A stretch of 64,000 bases of DNA, from the NCBI GenBank assembly GCA_964465145.1, contig CAYXJR010000004.1, forward strand, positions 46,459 to 110,458. Direction: 5' to 3'. How positions within the stretch are numbered: position 1 is the first letter of the stretch; the number at the start of each line of letters is the position of its first letter. The DNA comes from JAUVKA01 sp964465145. Lineage in GTDB: Bacteria; Bacteroidota; Bacteroidia; Bacteroidales; UBA12481. The notes beneath the pieces were generated by a model. That model was not told the origin of the DNA. It worked only from the letters and a program-made list of their open reading frames with translations, and made no database searches. Both the position numbers and the translations under genes were made by a program. Positions 17,336 through 27,212 of the stretch are shown here, in pieces.

Positions 17336-18216
17336 TCGAACGCTTGTAGAAATTTTGGATGTAGAGGTTTCGGTGCTTTCTGTTTTCTGGATCCTTATTG
17401 TTTTTGTTGCAGCCATTGCACTCGACTGGTTAGTCGGGCAGTTTGTAAATAGAAAAAAGGCTCAGAATAGAGTTGTGTCGGGATTCGCAAAGAGACTATT
17501 ATTATTTATTCACCTGTTTATCTGGATTGGATTCATTAATTACCCCGGGAGACTCTTCGAAGAAAAAGAATTTACTTAGATTCTTCTCATATATTATTTG
17601 GGTGATAGCCTTCCTGATGATACTTAACCTGACCGGGTTAAAACTCACTGTCTTGTGGGGGGCAGGAGCCGCTCTTCTGGTGGGTATTGGATTTGGCTTG
17701 CAACAAATTTTCGCAGATTTAATTTCTGGTATTTTTTTACTTTTTGAAGGGAATTTGAAAGAAGATGACGTGGTGGAGCTAACCAATGGAACAATTGGCA
17801 GAGTTACCTTTATTGGTGCCCGGACTTCAAAAGTTAAAACAAGGGATGATGTGATTTTGATTATTCCCAATTCACATTTCATAAGCCAGGAAGTCATCAA
17901 TTGGTCACATATTGAATCGCAAACCCGGTTTGATGTTGGAGTGGGAGTAGCCTATGGTTCCGATGTTCAACTCATAAAAAAGGTACTCCTTGAATGTGCC
18001 CATGTTAATCCTGATATTTCTTTTTCCCCGGTACCATTTGTTCGCTTTCAGAATTTCGGTGACTCATCCCTGGATTTTAGCCTGTATTTTTGGACAGCCA
18101 ATACATTTAGGGTGGAGAATATTAAATCTGATATCCGGTTCGCAATTGAAAAATTTTTCAGGGAGAACAATATTCAGATTCCTTTTCCTCAGAGGGATGT
18201 GCATATGATTCAGTGA
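17319..18216 (+). pseudogene. MscS-family mechanosensitive channel gene with a frameshift
   Basis: The first frame runs from ATG 17319 to TAG 17579 and gives an N-terminal membrane helix (VSVLSVFWILIVFVAAIALD) plus part of the next. The rest continues one frame over from about 17545 to 18216 with NLLRFFSYIIWVIAFLMIL, the pore helix region WGAGAALLVGIGFGLQQI and the MscS beta domain (GTIGRVTFIGARTSKVKTRD, IIPNSHFI). Joining the frames restores a normal small MscS of about 298 aa. The shift lies about 17541-17570, near CCCC, GGG and AAAAA runs, so a sequencing error is possible. Confidence 0.85.
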
Positions 18217-18230
18217 TTGGTGACGCGGTG

Positions 18231-18261
18231 GCCAAGGGTTGGCTGAAGTCCAACCCTTGGC
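18231..18261. repeat. Perfect 12-bp inverted repeat after the MscS gene
   Basis: GCCAAGGGTTGG at 18231-18242 pairs with CCAACCCTTGGC at 18250-18261 around the 7-nt loop CTGAAGT. No T-run follows, so it is not a classical intrinsic terminator. It could be a REP-like palindrome or a hairpin protecting a 3' end. Confidence 0.85.
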
Positions 18262-18594
18262 TAGAATGAATCAAACAGATATCAGGCAGGATTTTGGAAA
18301 TTTCTTACCTTGATTTGGATATTTATTCCTACTTTTAGTCATATGGGAGGTTCTATTGTTTTGTCACCTTAAAAATGAGCAATATCAATAGGTTAACAAG
18401 TTTCATCTTCCCTTTTTTTTGCTTTTTGTGAATTATTCAGTTTAGGTGCTTCAATAGCCATTTCGGAGAAAATAATAGACCTGAACAATACTGAAACCTA
18501 TGGGAAGTAATTCGAGTAAAACATTCAAGACTACCAGGATCAGGCATTTTGGGGTGGTATATTTAAAGGACAGATTTAAAAACTTGCCATTAAT
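18262..18594. other. AT-rich non-coding stretch upstream of cas6
   Basis: About 330 bases with no convincing gene on either strand. It must hold the cas operon promoter. TATATTTA near 18560 resembles a -7 box but has no good -33 partner, so no promoter is called. Confidence 0.4.
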
Positions 18595-19251
18595 ATGAGA
18601 GCACACATTAGATTTGAAGGAAAAAAAGTTATTATTCCATTTGATCATCAACCCATGTTGGTTGGTGCTATTCACAAATGGTTAGGAAAGAATATGGAGC
18701 ATGGTCGGCTTTCCCTCTATTCCTTTTCCCGACTTGAAGGAGCAATAAAGCAGGAGGATGGATTGCAATTCGAGTATGGTGGAAAATTCTTTTTCAGCTC
18801 ACATGATCCGGGCTTGGTCAAACGTCTTCTATCAGGGGTACAATCATCACCTGACATGTTTCTAACACTCAGAGTTGTGGAGATAATATTACAGGAGGAT
18901 CCTGATTTATCGCAACAGTCCACATTCTTCCCTGCAAGTCCGATTTTCATAAAACGAAGAATTGATGGGAACATTAAGCATATTCTTTACAATGAAGAAG
19001 AAGCTGGAGATTACTTAGAAGAAACCACCAGAAATAAAATGCAGGATATAGGATTAGAGGATGATGCCTTACAAATCAGATTCGAACAAACTTGTCACTG
19101 GGCTGGAACGAAAAAAATAAATTATAAAGGAATTAACAATAAAGCCAATTGGTGTTCGGTATCTATCCATGCAAAACCGGAAACCAAGCGATTTATCTGG
19201 AATGTTGGATTGGGTAATTCCACAGGAATTGGATTTGGTGCAATTAAATAA
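18595..19251 (+). CDS. cas6: CRISPR pre-crRNA endoribonuclease Cas6
   Basis: 218 aa RAMP-fold nuclease that cuts the array transcript inside each repeat. The C-terminal glycine-rich loop GLGNSTGIGFGAIK (residues 205-218) is the Cas6 signature. H27 (AIHKWLG) is the likely catalytic His. The predicted cut leaves the 8-nt 5' handle ATTGAAAU on each crRNA. First gene of the cas operon. Confidence 0.9.
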   Translation: MRAHIRFEGKKVIIPFDHQPMLVGAIHKWLGKNMEHGRLSLYSFSRLEGAIKQEDGLQFEYGGKFFFSSHDPGLVKRLLSGVQSSPDMFLTLRVVEIILQEDPDLSQQSTFFPASPIFIKRRIDGNIKHILYNEEEAGDYLEETTRNKMQDIGLEDDALQIRFEQTCHWAGTKKINYKGINNKANWCSVSIHAKPETKRFIWNVGLGNSTGIGFGAIK

Positions 19252-19263
19252 AAGGAGAACGTA

Positions 19264-19857
19264 ATGCTTTATCTAGTAAAATACACAGGGCCATTCGGAT
19301 TTATCAAGACTTGGACTGCTGTAAGAGACGAGGAAGTCTATAGCCAACAGTTTCTGACACAATCTATAATTGGAGGCATAGAACGAAAACTATTTCCTGA
19401 ATTATTAAATAAAGAATGGGGAATTTATAAAATAAAAGGTCATCGACTATCTTATGCACGAATCTCGCAGCAGCAAGAACAAACCCAGCCGCGTGGATGG
19501 AATGAGAAAGGACATGGGGCAAAGAAAGAGTATTCAAGACCTTACGCGATATTAACTAGAGGGGTACTTTTAAATCCGGTTTTGAACCTGGCCTTTCAAA
19601 CAAGACAAGATGCTGAAATTGCTACCACCCAGCACATCTGTTTGGCTCGGAATGAAGACATTTTATATCCAACTGAAGATATTATGGAAGTTTCAGAACA
19701 GCAGTTTGTAGAAGATGAAGAGCTATTCAATGGCTTTGAACTTGTTTTCGAGAAGAATGACAATTCATTTCTTGTTGGTTATAACCGAATGAATAACAAT
19801 GAGCCGATGTATGGATGGTTAAGGGTAGTTGGTACCCCTGTTAAAAATGTGCAATAA
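19264..19857 (+). CDS. cas5: Cas5-like Cascade subunit
   Basis: 197 aa. The N-terminus LVKYTGPFGFIKTWTAVRD, followed by QQFLTQSIIGGIERKLFPE, has the Cas5 pattern: an initial beta strand, a GP.F.. segment, then a substrate-like TxSxIxGxI helix. Cas5 caps the crRNA 5' handle in the type I effector complex. Position between cas6 and cas3 is unusual. The call rests on this pattern and on context; sequence divergence from well-known Cas5 families is high. It ends with a one-base overlap with cas3. Confidence 0.7.
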   Translation: MLYLVKYTGPFGFIKTWTAVRDEEVYSQQFLTQSIIGGIERKLFPELLNKEWGIYKIKGHRLSYARISQQQEQTQPRGWNEKGHGAKKEYSRPYAILTRGVLLNPVLNLAFQTRQDAEIATTQHICLARNEDILYPTEDIMEVSEQQFVEDEELFNGFELVFEKNDNSFLVGYNRMNNNEPMYGWLRVVGTPVKNVQ

Positions 19858-22022
19858 TGATTGTTTGTGAACATATTAAGGCCAAAGGGAAACCTGATTA
19901 TACGTCTTTACAAGAACATCTGCAGCATGTATTAATAGCTACAGAAAAGGTTGCTAACTATTTACATCTCAATATAGAAATTGCCAGACAAGGAGCAGTC
20001 TTACATGATATTGGCAAGGCTAGTCCAATTTTTCAGGAGCGATTGCGCCCAAGTTATAAGCCAAAACCAGGCGACAACCCATATAGGCACGAGGTGGCAT
20101 CTCTGTTTTTTCTTTCGCTATTTGATGATGACATCCATCCGCAACTTATTGAAATGGTGATAGCACATCATAAATCTATTGAGCATGATACACGAGATAA
20201 AGGAATTTTGGATTTAGAGGAAAATTATGAAGACGTTGTAAAATTGCATATTGTTGATTGGGAGATATGGTCGAAAGATGCCCTTAGTATACTTGCTTCA
20301 TTTGGAATAAAAACACATGAGATTTCGGTGGAGGAAGCCGGGCAAAACTATTACAAGGCTTTGAAATATGCTCAAAGAACGGTTCGAGTGCAAGGCTATT
20401 CGGAATGGAAAGGTTTACTTATGGCAGCAGACCATTTTGCATCTGCTATGATCTCAGAAACAGAGACTCAGTTGTCGAGATTATTTATAACTCCAAACCT
20501 GAGTTATTATAACCGCAAGCATGAACTGTATCCCCTTTCATTGATCGATTCAACTTCGGATAAAAAGCACACATTAGTTGTAGCAAGCACTGGTGCAGGA
20601 AAAACTGATTTTCTATTTCGAAGGTGTAAAAAAAGGGTATTCTATACTTTGCCATTTCAAGCATCAATCAATGCAATGTACAAGCGGGTGGCAAACGATT
20701 TAAAAGAAATAAATCCCGATTTAGACATCCGCGTTTTACATTCTGCTTCGCGTATAGTAGTAAAAGGGAAATCGACAGAAGAAAAAACTCTACAAGCTTT
20801 AATAGGCTCGTCCATAAAAATACTGACCCCTCACCAAATTGCTGCAATCATTTTTGGCACAAGAGCATTCGAGGCTGGCATATTAGATATCAAAGGAAAT
20901 GATGTGATTCTTGATGAAATACACACATACACGGAAATATCACGCGCCATTGTAATTAAAATGGTTGAAGTTTTAAACAAGTTAGATTGCCGCTTGCATA
21001 TTGGAACTGCAACAATGCCAACTGATTTATACAATAAAATTATTGATATCTTGAAAAAAGAAAATGTGTATGAAGTGAGTTTACCGGAAGCAGAACAGGA
21101 TATGTTCGACCGGCACACTGTGCATAAATTAGCAAAATGGGAGGATGCAGATGAAATAATTGATGAGGCCGTTCGCTGTGAAAAAAAAATATTGATTGTT
21201 TGCAATCGGGTAAGTTCGGCACAAGTCCGATATGAGTATTTAAAAAAACGATATGATATTCCAATCCTTCTTATTCATAGCCGATTTAAAAGAGGTGACC
21301 GAAATGAAAAGGAGTCACAACTAATCGGGCTAAATGAAAACGGTGTAACAACCAATGAATACAACACATCGGATAAGGCCTGCATTGTTGTAGCTACTCA
21401 GGTAGTCGAGGTCAGCTTGGATATAAGTTTCGACGTAATGATCACCGAAACAGCGCCATTAGATTCACTTATTCAACGTTTTGGGCGGATAAACAGAAAA
21501 CGGACTTCTGAAACTATTGGCAAATTCAAGCCGGTTTATTTAATTCCACCACCCGACGACGAAAAAGCAGCAAAGCCTTACGATCTAAATATTTTAAAAG
21601 CCAGTTTTGAAATACTGCCCGATGGTGAAGTTTTGCACGAACGTTATTTGCAAGAGAAAATTGATACTGTGTTCCCGGAAGTGAATGTGCTCGATATTGA
21701 ACAGCACTCAATTTTTAAGACTGATAACAAAATTGTTATTGACAAATTAACCCATCGACCAAAATCATACTTGTTAGAATTGCTCGAAATAGATAGTGTT
21801 AGCTGCATTACTGAAGAGGACATAGAAAACTATGAGCAAGCAAAATTTGAGGAACGCATGATGCTTGAAATACCAGCAAGGTATTGGTCAGTAAAGAATT
21901 TCGCACAATCGTCCTATGGCAATAAGCCTTTTATTGTCCCTACAAACTCATACAATACCGAAATAGGTTTTGACATAGATATAGCTAAACTAAAGTTTAA
22001 CATAAACAATAATTTTTTATAA
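19857..22022 (+). CDS. cas3: CRISPR-associated nuclease/helicase Cas3
   Basis: 721 aa, HD nuclease then SF2 helicase, the DNA-degrading effector of type I systems. HD domain: H21/H24, H50-D51 (LHDIGK), H78, H104/H105 and D192 (ADHFAS). Helicase: Walker A ASTGAGKT (243-250), motif II DEIH (353-356), GTATMP (383-388) and QRFGRINR (540-547). All catalytic motifs look intact. The HD domain is fused, not separate. The gene overlaps cas5 by one base and is followed by cas8 after 11 bp, an order that differs from the usual type I-B operon, where cas3 follows cas5 and precedes cas4. Confidence 0.95.
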   Translation: MIVCEHIKAKGKPDYTSLQEHLQHVLIATEKVANYLHLNIEIARQGAVLHDIGKASPIFQERLRPSYKPKPGDNPYRHEVASLFFLSLFDDDIHPQLIEMVIAHHKSIEHDTRDKGILDLEENYEDVVKLHIVDWEIWSKDALSILASFGIKTHEISVEEAGQNYYKALKYAQRTVRVQGYSEWKGLLMAADHFASAMISETETQLSRLFITPNLSYYNRKHELYPLSLIDSTSDKKHTLVVASTGAGKTDFLFRRCKKRVFYTLPFQASINAMYKRVANDLKEINPDLDIRVLHSASRIVVKGKSTEEKTLQALIGSSIKILTPHQIAAIIFGTRAFEAGILDIKGNDVILDEIHTYTEISRAIVIKMVEVLNKLDCRLHIGTATMPTDLYNKIIDILKKENVYEVSLPEAEQDMFDRHTVHKLAKWEDADEIIDEAVRCEKKILIVCNRVSSAQVRYEYLKKRYDIPILLIHSRFKRGDRNEKESQLIGLNENGVTTNEYNTSDKACIVVATQVVEVSLDISFDVMITETAPLDSLIQRFGRINRKRTSETIGKFKPVYLIPPPDDEKAAKPYDLNILKASFEILPDGEVLHERYLQEKIDTVFPEVNVLDIEQHSIFKTDNKIVIDKLTHRPKSYLLELLEIDSVSCITEEDIENYEQAKFEERMMLEIPARYWSVKNFAQSSYGNKPFIVPTNSYNTEIGFDIDIAKLKFNINNNFL

Positions 22023-22033
22023 AACATAGGCCT

Positions 22034-23431
22034 ATGGTAACCGTAAATATTGGGCGAACATTCCTGACCGCCTACAATAAGAAATACAAACAGGAGCTTT
22101 CTGCAAAAGAGTTCTTCGACCAGGAATATTTTGAATTATTCTTTAATCATTCAAAATATATGCAATGGCCAACAAACTCTCCTTTTGTGCAGATGAAGAA
22201 AGGGCAATCGCCAGACAATCTTAATAAAGAAGAACGACAAGAGAAATTGCAGAACTTGCATCAAAAAATTATAGATGGCGAAAAAGATGCAAGCATTGCT
22301 ATCGGTTTTCCTGCCTCAGAAGAAAAGGAATTTGCAACTACATCAGGTCTGAATACTGACATGAATATAGCTTTTAGTGAAGATGAAATTTATCTTTCTT
22401 GGTTTGGTGGCGGTTTAAGCGTTGGTGTTGCAGGCGGTTTCTCAATACTATTTAATCAGCCTGATATCCTGCTAAAAACCTTTGATGGGTGGAAAGTGTA
22501 CCGAAAGTTCTTAAATGACCCGACACTTGATAAATTAGCCGGAAATAAAATTACCAGTTGGAATGGGCAATGGTTAAGCTATGCTTTCAGTAAAGATTAT
22601 CGCGAATCTTTTGATTATGGATCACTCGACAATCTTGGTTTCTTTAGGCTTGATAAAACAACAGCAGTTTTAAATACTGTAAAATGGAGCAAACTGTTTT
22701 TCAATTTATCTCAACAATTTCCAGAAGAAACACGTACTGCTTACGTATTTAGTTTAGGACAAACCAATAAAACACTGGGGTTCTATCCTTTTCGATTCCA
22801 ACAGGCACAAAAGCTTATTTTATTCTACAAAAAAATATTCGGTGAGAATGCAGCATTAAAGAATGCAAAGTACTACGAAGAAATGTATGGTATTCATATT
22901 AAACGGGCTTGCGAGTTGGGAGCTATTGGATTGCAAGCCTTAGAGCCTGACAAACTCCGCGACTATTTTAAGCCCGACAAAATGCCTGACCTTAAAAAGA
23001 CGAAAGTGGCTCGAAGGAAAGGGGAAACTGATGAAGCATTTGAGCTTGCATATAAAGAAAATGAAAAGAAGGATTACGAAAATAAAATTATTCCATTTAG
23101 AATTTATAAAACCTGGTTATTAGCTATGATTACAAAAAACAAAGAAGAATCGTTGGAATATACCGCAGAAGTTGCAAAAGCACTTCATGAGTATAGATTA
23201 GGGGCAACAAAATTAGATCGGAAAAATTTAATCCAATCTGAATTATTGGTTGCCAAGTCGAAAAAATCCTTTTTGGATGCACTTTCTACCATAATAAAAG
23301 ATGTGGATATAACGGCACTTGAAATCTTTAAAAATCTCAGAGATCGTGTACACTTAATGTCATCTGAAGATTTTGGGTATTTTGTAGTATTGCTAAAATT
23401 TGATTATGCCTACACGGAAAGAAATTTATAA
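22034..23431 (+). CDS. Probable Cas8-type large subunit
   Basis: 465 aa. I recognise no diagnostic motif; the call rests on position between cas3 and cas7 and on size. Visible features: a basic, Lys-rich central stretch (KPDKMPDLKKTKVARRKG, about residues 312-330) and a glycine-rich segment YLSWFGGGLSVGVAGGF near 118-134. No CxxC zinc finger is apparent. Cas8 proteins read the PAM and start R-loop formation. A split or highly diverged Cas8b is the best guess. Confidence 0.6.
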   Translation: MVTVNIGRTFLTAYNKKYKQELSAKEFFDQEYFELFFNHSKYMQWPTNSPFVQMKKGQSPDNLNKEERQEKLQNLHQKIIDGEKDASIAIGFPASEEKEFATTSGLNTDMNIAFSEDEIYLSWFGGGLSVGVAGGFSILFNQPDILLKTFDGWKVYRKFLNDPTLDKLAGNKITSWNGQWLSYAFSKDYRESFDYGSLDNLGFFRLDKTTAVLNTVKWSKLFFNLSQQFPEETRTAYVFSLGQTNKTLGFYPFRFQQAQKLILFYKKIFGENAALKNAKYYEEMYGIHIKRACELGAIGLQALEPDKLRDYFKPDKMPDLKKTKVARRKGETDEAFELAYKENEKKDYENKIIPFRIYKTWLLAMITKNKEESLEYTAEVAKALHEYRLGATKLDRKNLIQSELLVAKSKKSFLDALSTIIKDVDITALEIFKNLRDRVHLMSSEDFGYFVVLLKFDYAYTERNL

Positions 23432-23450
23432 ACCTATAAAACATGATAAA

Positions 23451-24518
23451 ATGAGTACAATTTATATTAGAACCTTAAAGAGAGCCGATCATACAGTTTT
23501 CTGTGTTGCCGATGGGCAAAAGACATATTATGATCCACAGTTTAGCCGAAGAATTCCATATTCAAGCGGCCAGCAGATTAAACGGTCATTAATTGATTCT
23601 TTATCCAAGGCATTAAATGAGGTGCCTTCTCCGACAACATTCCTATTTGATGTAAACAAAGCAGGGGAGATGAAGGAAGGTGAAGTTTATGCAACATGTA
23701 ATCCAACATTTGCTGACCAATTGTTTGGCGGATGGATGAAAGCAGCAAAAGGAGGTAAAGATAGAACAATAAAACGTCGAAGCCCTCTTTCTATTTCATC
23801 AATGCGAGGCTTACATCCCTTGCTGGCAGGCGTAGATTCTGAAAATGTATCGTTTGATAGAAGTGATAGGCCAAATAATGAGGTAATTATTCGAAACGAA
23901 AAAGGAGAAGAATTAACAGAAGATCAAATTTCAGAGTTACTAACAGGTAAAGACAGAAGTTTAAGCCGTAAGTGGATACCTGATAATCGCAGAGCCACTG
24001 GATTATTTGTTCAAGATATAGCCATAGACTTGCGTCGTTTGTTTTGTGTTCTTTTAAATAAATTAGAACCAGAAATTACTACGGAAACAGAAGCCAATTT
24101 ACGTGAGCAAGGTTGGGCAGAAACCACAACAGTATTTGGCACTTGTTTACTTGCGCCCAAACCAGTACGAGAAAAACTGATTCCAGCATTGGCATCAGCT
24201 ATTATCAACTGGACTATCACGTCGAATCAATCACGCACATTTAGTTTAATGGAAACACTTGCCGTTTCTATTTCGGATAATGCAAACAGAATTGCCGGTA
24301 GTATCCGGGCAAAACTCAAAGAGGAAGAAGATAATAAAGCAGAACCGATTATCGAAGAAGAAATGAAGGGAGTTGAATCATTTGTGACTTTAGCTGCTGG
24401 AGGCTATATCCGTACTAAAAAAGAATCTGTTGACGCATTAGAAAAAGCAGAAGAAAAATTAATAGAATTAATGAAAGCTTATGATTACGAAAATCAGTTA
24501 ACAATTTCAGATAGTTAA
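23451..24518 (+). CDS. cas7: Cas7-family Cascade backbone subunit
   Basis: 355 aa from ATG 23451, 19 bp after the cas8 stop; a TTG at 23400 would overlap cas8 and is less likely. The N-terminal part IPYSSGQQIKRSLIDSL (residues 35-51) matches the Cas7/DevR SGQxxKRS loop region, and NRRATGLFVQDIAIDLRRLF lies in the middle. Cas7 subunits polymerise along the crRNA spacer. A charged coiled C-terminal region (KLKEEEDNKAEPIIEEEMK and after) is longer than in most Cas7. Confidence 0.8.
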   Translation: MSTIYIRTLKRADHTVFCVADGQKTYYDPQFSRRIPYSSGQQIKRSLIDSLSKALNEVPSPTTFLFDVNKAGEMKEGEVYATCNPTFADQLFGGWMKAAKGGKDRTIKRRSPLSISSMRGLHPLLAGVDSENVSFDRSDRPNNEVIIRNEKGEELTEDQISELLTGKDRSLSRKWIPDNRRATGLFVQDIAIDLRRLFCVLLNKLEPEITTETEANLREQGWAETTTVFGTCLLAPKPVREKLIPALASAIINWTITSNQSRTFSLMETLAVSISDNANRIAGSIRAKLKEEEDNKAEPIIEEEMKGVESFVTLAAGGYIRTKKESVDALEKAEEKLIELMKAYDYENQLTISDS

Positions 24519-24846
24519 AAAATCTTTTTTATTTGTGAAGGCTTTCCTATTCTGTTTGAACAGCCTTATTGATTATTATGATCGGTACATAACTATCTTT
24601 TGACATATACTATTTCTTGCCTGATGGCATTTGATGAATTCTCTTTATGATATTTCCCGCCAAGATTTTGCCCCTACCAGGACATATAGCAGTGAAGCGC
24701 CGTTTGGGACAAATTATTTTGTAGAACAAAAAGGGCTAATATAATTACTTGGATATTGGTAAAAAGAAAAACCACAGGCAAATAAAATCGGCAAGGAATC
24801 ACTTTTTATTAGGAACATATCATACCTTATAACAAAATCAAGAACA
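24519..24846. other. Intergenic gap splitting the cas operon
   Basis: 328 bases without a recognisable gene. It marks the left junction of the non-cas cargo. An ACAAA-N4-TTTGT palindrome lies near 24700-24715. A separate promoter for the downstream genes is likely but not assigned. Confidence 0.45.
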
Positions 24847-25185
24847 ATGACACAAAGCGAAATAACAGATGCAATCCTTAAAATTGCTTCAAGCAAAAAG
24901 CACGAGGATATTGAACTTGAGTGGATGCACTATCTGCAATCAAAGCTCGACTTTCCGTTCGAGGTCGAGGTTAGTTTGTACTCATACAGCAAAGCACTGC
25001 ACGATGGCGACATTGTGAAAATTACGGGAGTTGAAGATATTATTGATTTGTACGGAATGTTAATGAAAATAAAAAAAGGCAGGAAAACATTGTATTGCCC
25101 ACTTGCCGAATTACTTGTGGTTGACAAGAAATCGAAAAACTATAAGATTATCGAAGCATATAATGAGTGGGAGATGAATGGGTAA
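24847..25185 (+). CDS. CcbP-like calcium-binding domain protein
   Basis: 112 aa acidic protein. The layout ELEWMHYLQSKLDFPFE (residues 22-38), then GDIVKITGVED (52-62), then a strand-rich KGRKTLYCPLAELLVVD and a final EAYNEWE matches the CcbP calcium-binding domain family (PF11535-like) known from cyanobacteria. It is not a known cas protein. Position just after cas7 and before a SWIM protein makes it cargo in the cas operon; a link to CRISPR function is untested. Confidence 0.65.
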   Translation: MTQSEITDAILKIASSKKHEDIELEWMHYLQSKLDFPFEVEVSLYSYSKALHDGDIVKITGVEDIIDLYGMLMKIKKGRKTLYCPLAELLVVDKKSKNYKIIEAYNEWEMNG

Positions 25186-25308
25186 TTAGCAAGATCTAAA
25201 AAGTTGAACAAAAGGAGTTAATAAACCATGGTCTGGAATTAATAGACGCATTAATTATCACACAATGAAAGATCGTTGGAATATAATACGGCTGATAGAG
25301 GATGATAA

Positions 25309-25512
25309 ATGGACAAAAGGATAATTATTCAGCCACAAAGCAATAATGATTTAGACTTTTTAATAGCTCTTTTAGAAAAACTTGGTTTCTCTCATAGAGT
25401 TGTTTCTGGTTCTGAATTAGAAGACAGACTTCTATTACAAAGTATGATAGAATAAAAGAAAGGCGATTATGTTTCTTAGGACGAAATAAATAATGAACTC
25501 AATATAAAATGA
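25309..25512 (+). pseudogene. Decayed small antitoxin-like gene
   Basis: ATG 25309 opens DKRIIIQPQSNNDLDFLIAL then LEKLGFSHRVVSG with ELEDRLLLQSM, the pattern of small Bacteroidota antitoxins. A TAA at 25453 and a TAG at 25477 interrupt it, yet the same frame continues with KKGDYVS and DEINNELNIK, which resembles the usual antitoxin tail. The frame ends in a TGA at 25510-25512 overlapping the SWIM gene ATG (ATGA), supporting a once-continuous gene. No toxin gene is adjacent. Confidence 0.6.
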
Positions 25513-27212
25513 ACCTATCAAATTTTAAATCAAAAATATCACCAGTAATCTTCGAGCGAGGCGAGGATTATTATCACGATAATGCCGTAAAAGATCTTCA
25601 AATGATGGAAAATGGACAATGTTTTGCCATAGTTGAAGGGACTGACGATTACGAAGTAGATATTTCCCTTACCAAAAAAGGAGAGATAATCGAATACTTA
25701 TGCAACTGTCCGTACGACGGTGAGGTATGCAAACATGTTGTCGCAGTTTTATTAGCTATTGAAGCCGATGCATCCGTTGCCCCTGATAAAAGGACACGGA
25801 AGAAAATACCGGAGTGGCAACAAATAGTTCAAAATCTGCCCGAAGATGAACTTCGTGATTTTGTTACCGGATTTGCGATGAAAAACAAAAAGCTGCAGAA
25901 TGATTTGATGATTAACTTTCCAATGCTGGAACAAAAAGATAATTCAGGAAAATACAGGAAAATGATAACTGAAGTCTTTAATGCTGCTGCTGGACGTCAT
26001 GGAATGATTGAATATGGCCATACATACGCAGCAATGCTTCCCGTTCATAGTTTATTAGCTAAAGCCGAGGAGCATATTGAAAAGGCAAACTTCCGTGAAG
26101 CTTTTAGTATAGCCTCGGCCATAGCTCCCGAATGTATAGAAGCTATTCAATTCATGGACGATTCAAATGGTGAATGTGGTGGAGTAATTGAAGAAGCGTT
26201 TCAGATAATTGATATCCTGTTGAAAACCACAAATAACACTGGTTTTGCCAATGAAGTTTATGAATGGCTTTATGGGCAAATGCAAAATAATGATTACGAA
26301 AACTATGGTTGTTGCGATTCTCTAGAAGATGTTTTTTTCAAGTGGTCGGATAGACCTGAGAGGTTACTTGTCGCTTACAGTTTGATAGACCAGCAAATAA
26401 TGAGTGTTGAAAGCGAAAAGAGTTGGAATGCAGAATACAAAATCACGAAGTATCTCCAATATAAAATGATGCTATTGCAAAAAGAAGGTAAAGGCGCAGA
26501 AATAGAGAGGCTTATTGATGAGAATATCCACATAAGTGATTTTAGAAAAATCCGGGTAGAGCAATATATAGAACAGAATGATCATAAAAGGGCTATTCAA
26601 CTGATTAATGAGGGTATTAAAATTGCCGATCAGAATAGAGAATATGGGACCGTGAGGCAATGGAAAAAAAAGCTATTAGACATATACCAAGCCACCAATA
26701 ATTCAACCCAACAACGTGCCATCTCAAAAGACTTGTTTTCTGATAATCCGGATAGCATTGAATACTTTCAAATATACAAAGGAACTTTCTCTGATGCAGA
26801 TTGGGCACAAGCTCGTGAGGAGATAATTACAAACCTGAAGCCGAAAAAATCAACCCATTTTTTTGGCAACAGTTTTTCACATCATTTAGCCCAGGTTTAC
26901 ATCGAGGAAAAAATGTGGAACCGTCTTTTTGAGGAGGTACAATCCAACAATAGTATTCAAATATTAAGCCACTACACTAAATGCTTAAGAACTAACTACT
27001 CAACAGAACTAGTATCCCTTTATCGCGACAGGATTACCAACTATGCACAAAATACCGGCAGGAAAATCTATAAGGAACTGGTTGGATATTTAAAACAAAT
27101 GGCAGGTTTGAAAGGAGGATTACCTGAAGCAAAGCTTCTAAAAGCCGAGTTATTAGATACTTATCAGAATCGCCGTGCAATGAAAGATGAATTTGGAAAA
27201 TTATGGAGCTAG
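25509..27212 (+). CDS. SWIM zinc-finger protein with helical repeats
   Basis: 567 aa. An N-terminal SWIM zinc finger has C65, C67, C74 and H76 (CNCPYDGEVCKH), a module that binds DNA or proteins. The remaining about 480 residues are helical and TPR-like (for example EQYIEQNDHKRAIQLINEGI), suggesting a scaffold. No nuclease or helicase motif was seen. It lies between the decayed antitoxin and cas4. SWIM proteins of this type are not standard CRISPR components, so a role in the locus is open. Confidence 0.75.
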   Translation: MNLSNFKSKISPVIFERGEDYYHDNAVKDLQMMENGQCFAIVEGTDDYEVDISLTKKGEIIEYLCNCPYDGEVCKHVVAVLLAIEADASVAPDKRTRKKIPEWQQIVQNLPEDELRDFVTGFAMKNKKLQNDLMINFPMLEQKDNSGKYRKMITEVFNAAAGRHGMIEYGHTYAAMLPVHSLLAKAEEHIEKANFREAFSIASAIAPECIEAIQFMDDSNGECGGVIEEAFQIIDILLKTTNNTGFANEVYEWLYGQMQNNDYENYGCCDSLEDVFFKWSDRPERLLVAYSLIDQQIMSVESEKSWNAEYKITKYLQYKMMLLQKEGKGAEIERLIDENIHISDFRKIRVEQYIEQNDHKRAIQLINEGIKIADQNREYGTVRQWKKKLLDIYQATNNSTQQRAISKDLFSDNPDSIEYFQIYKGTFSDADWAQAREEIITNLKPKKSTHFFGNSFSHHLAQVYIEEKMWNRLFEEVQSNNSIQILSHYTKCLRTNYSTELVSLYRDRITNYAQNTGRKIYKELVGYLKQMAGLKGGLPEAKLLKAELLDTYQNRRAMKDEFGKLWS

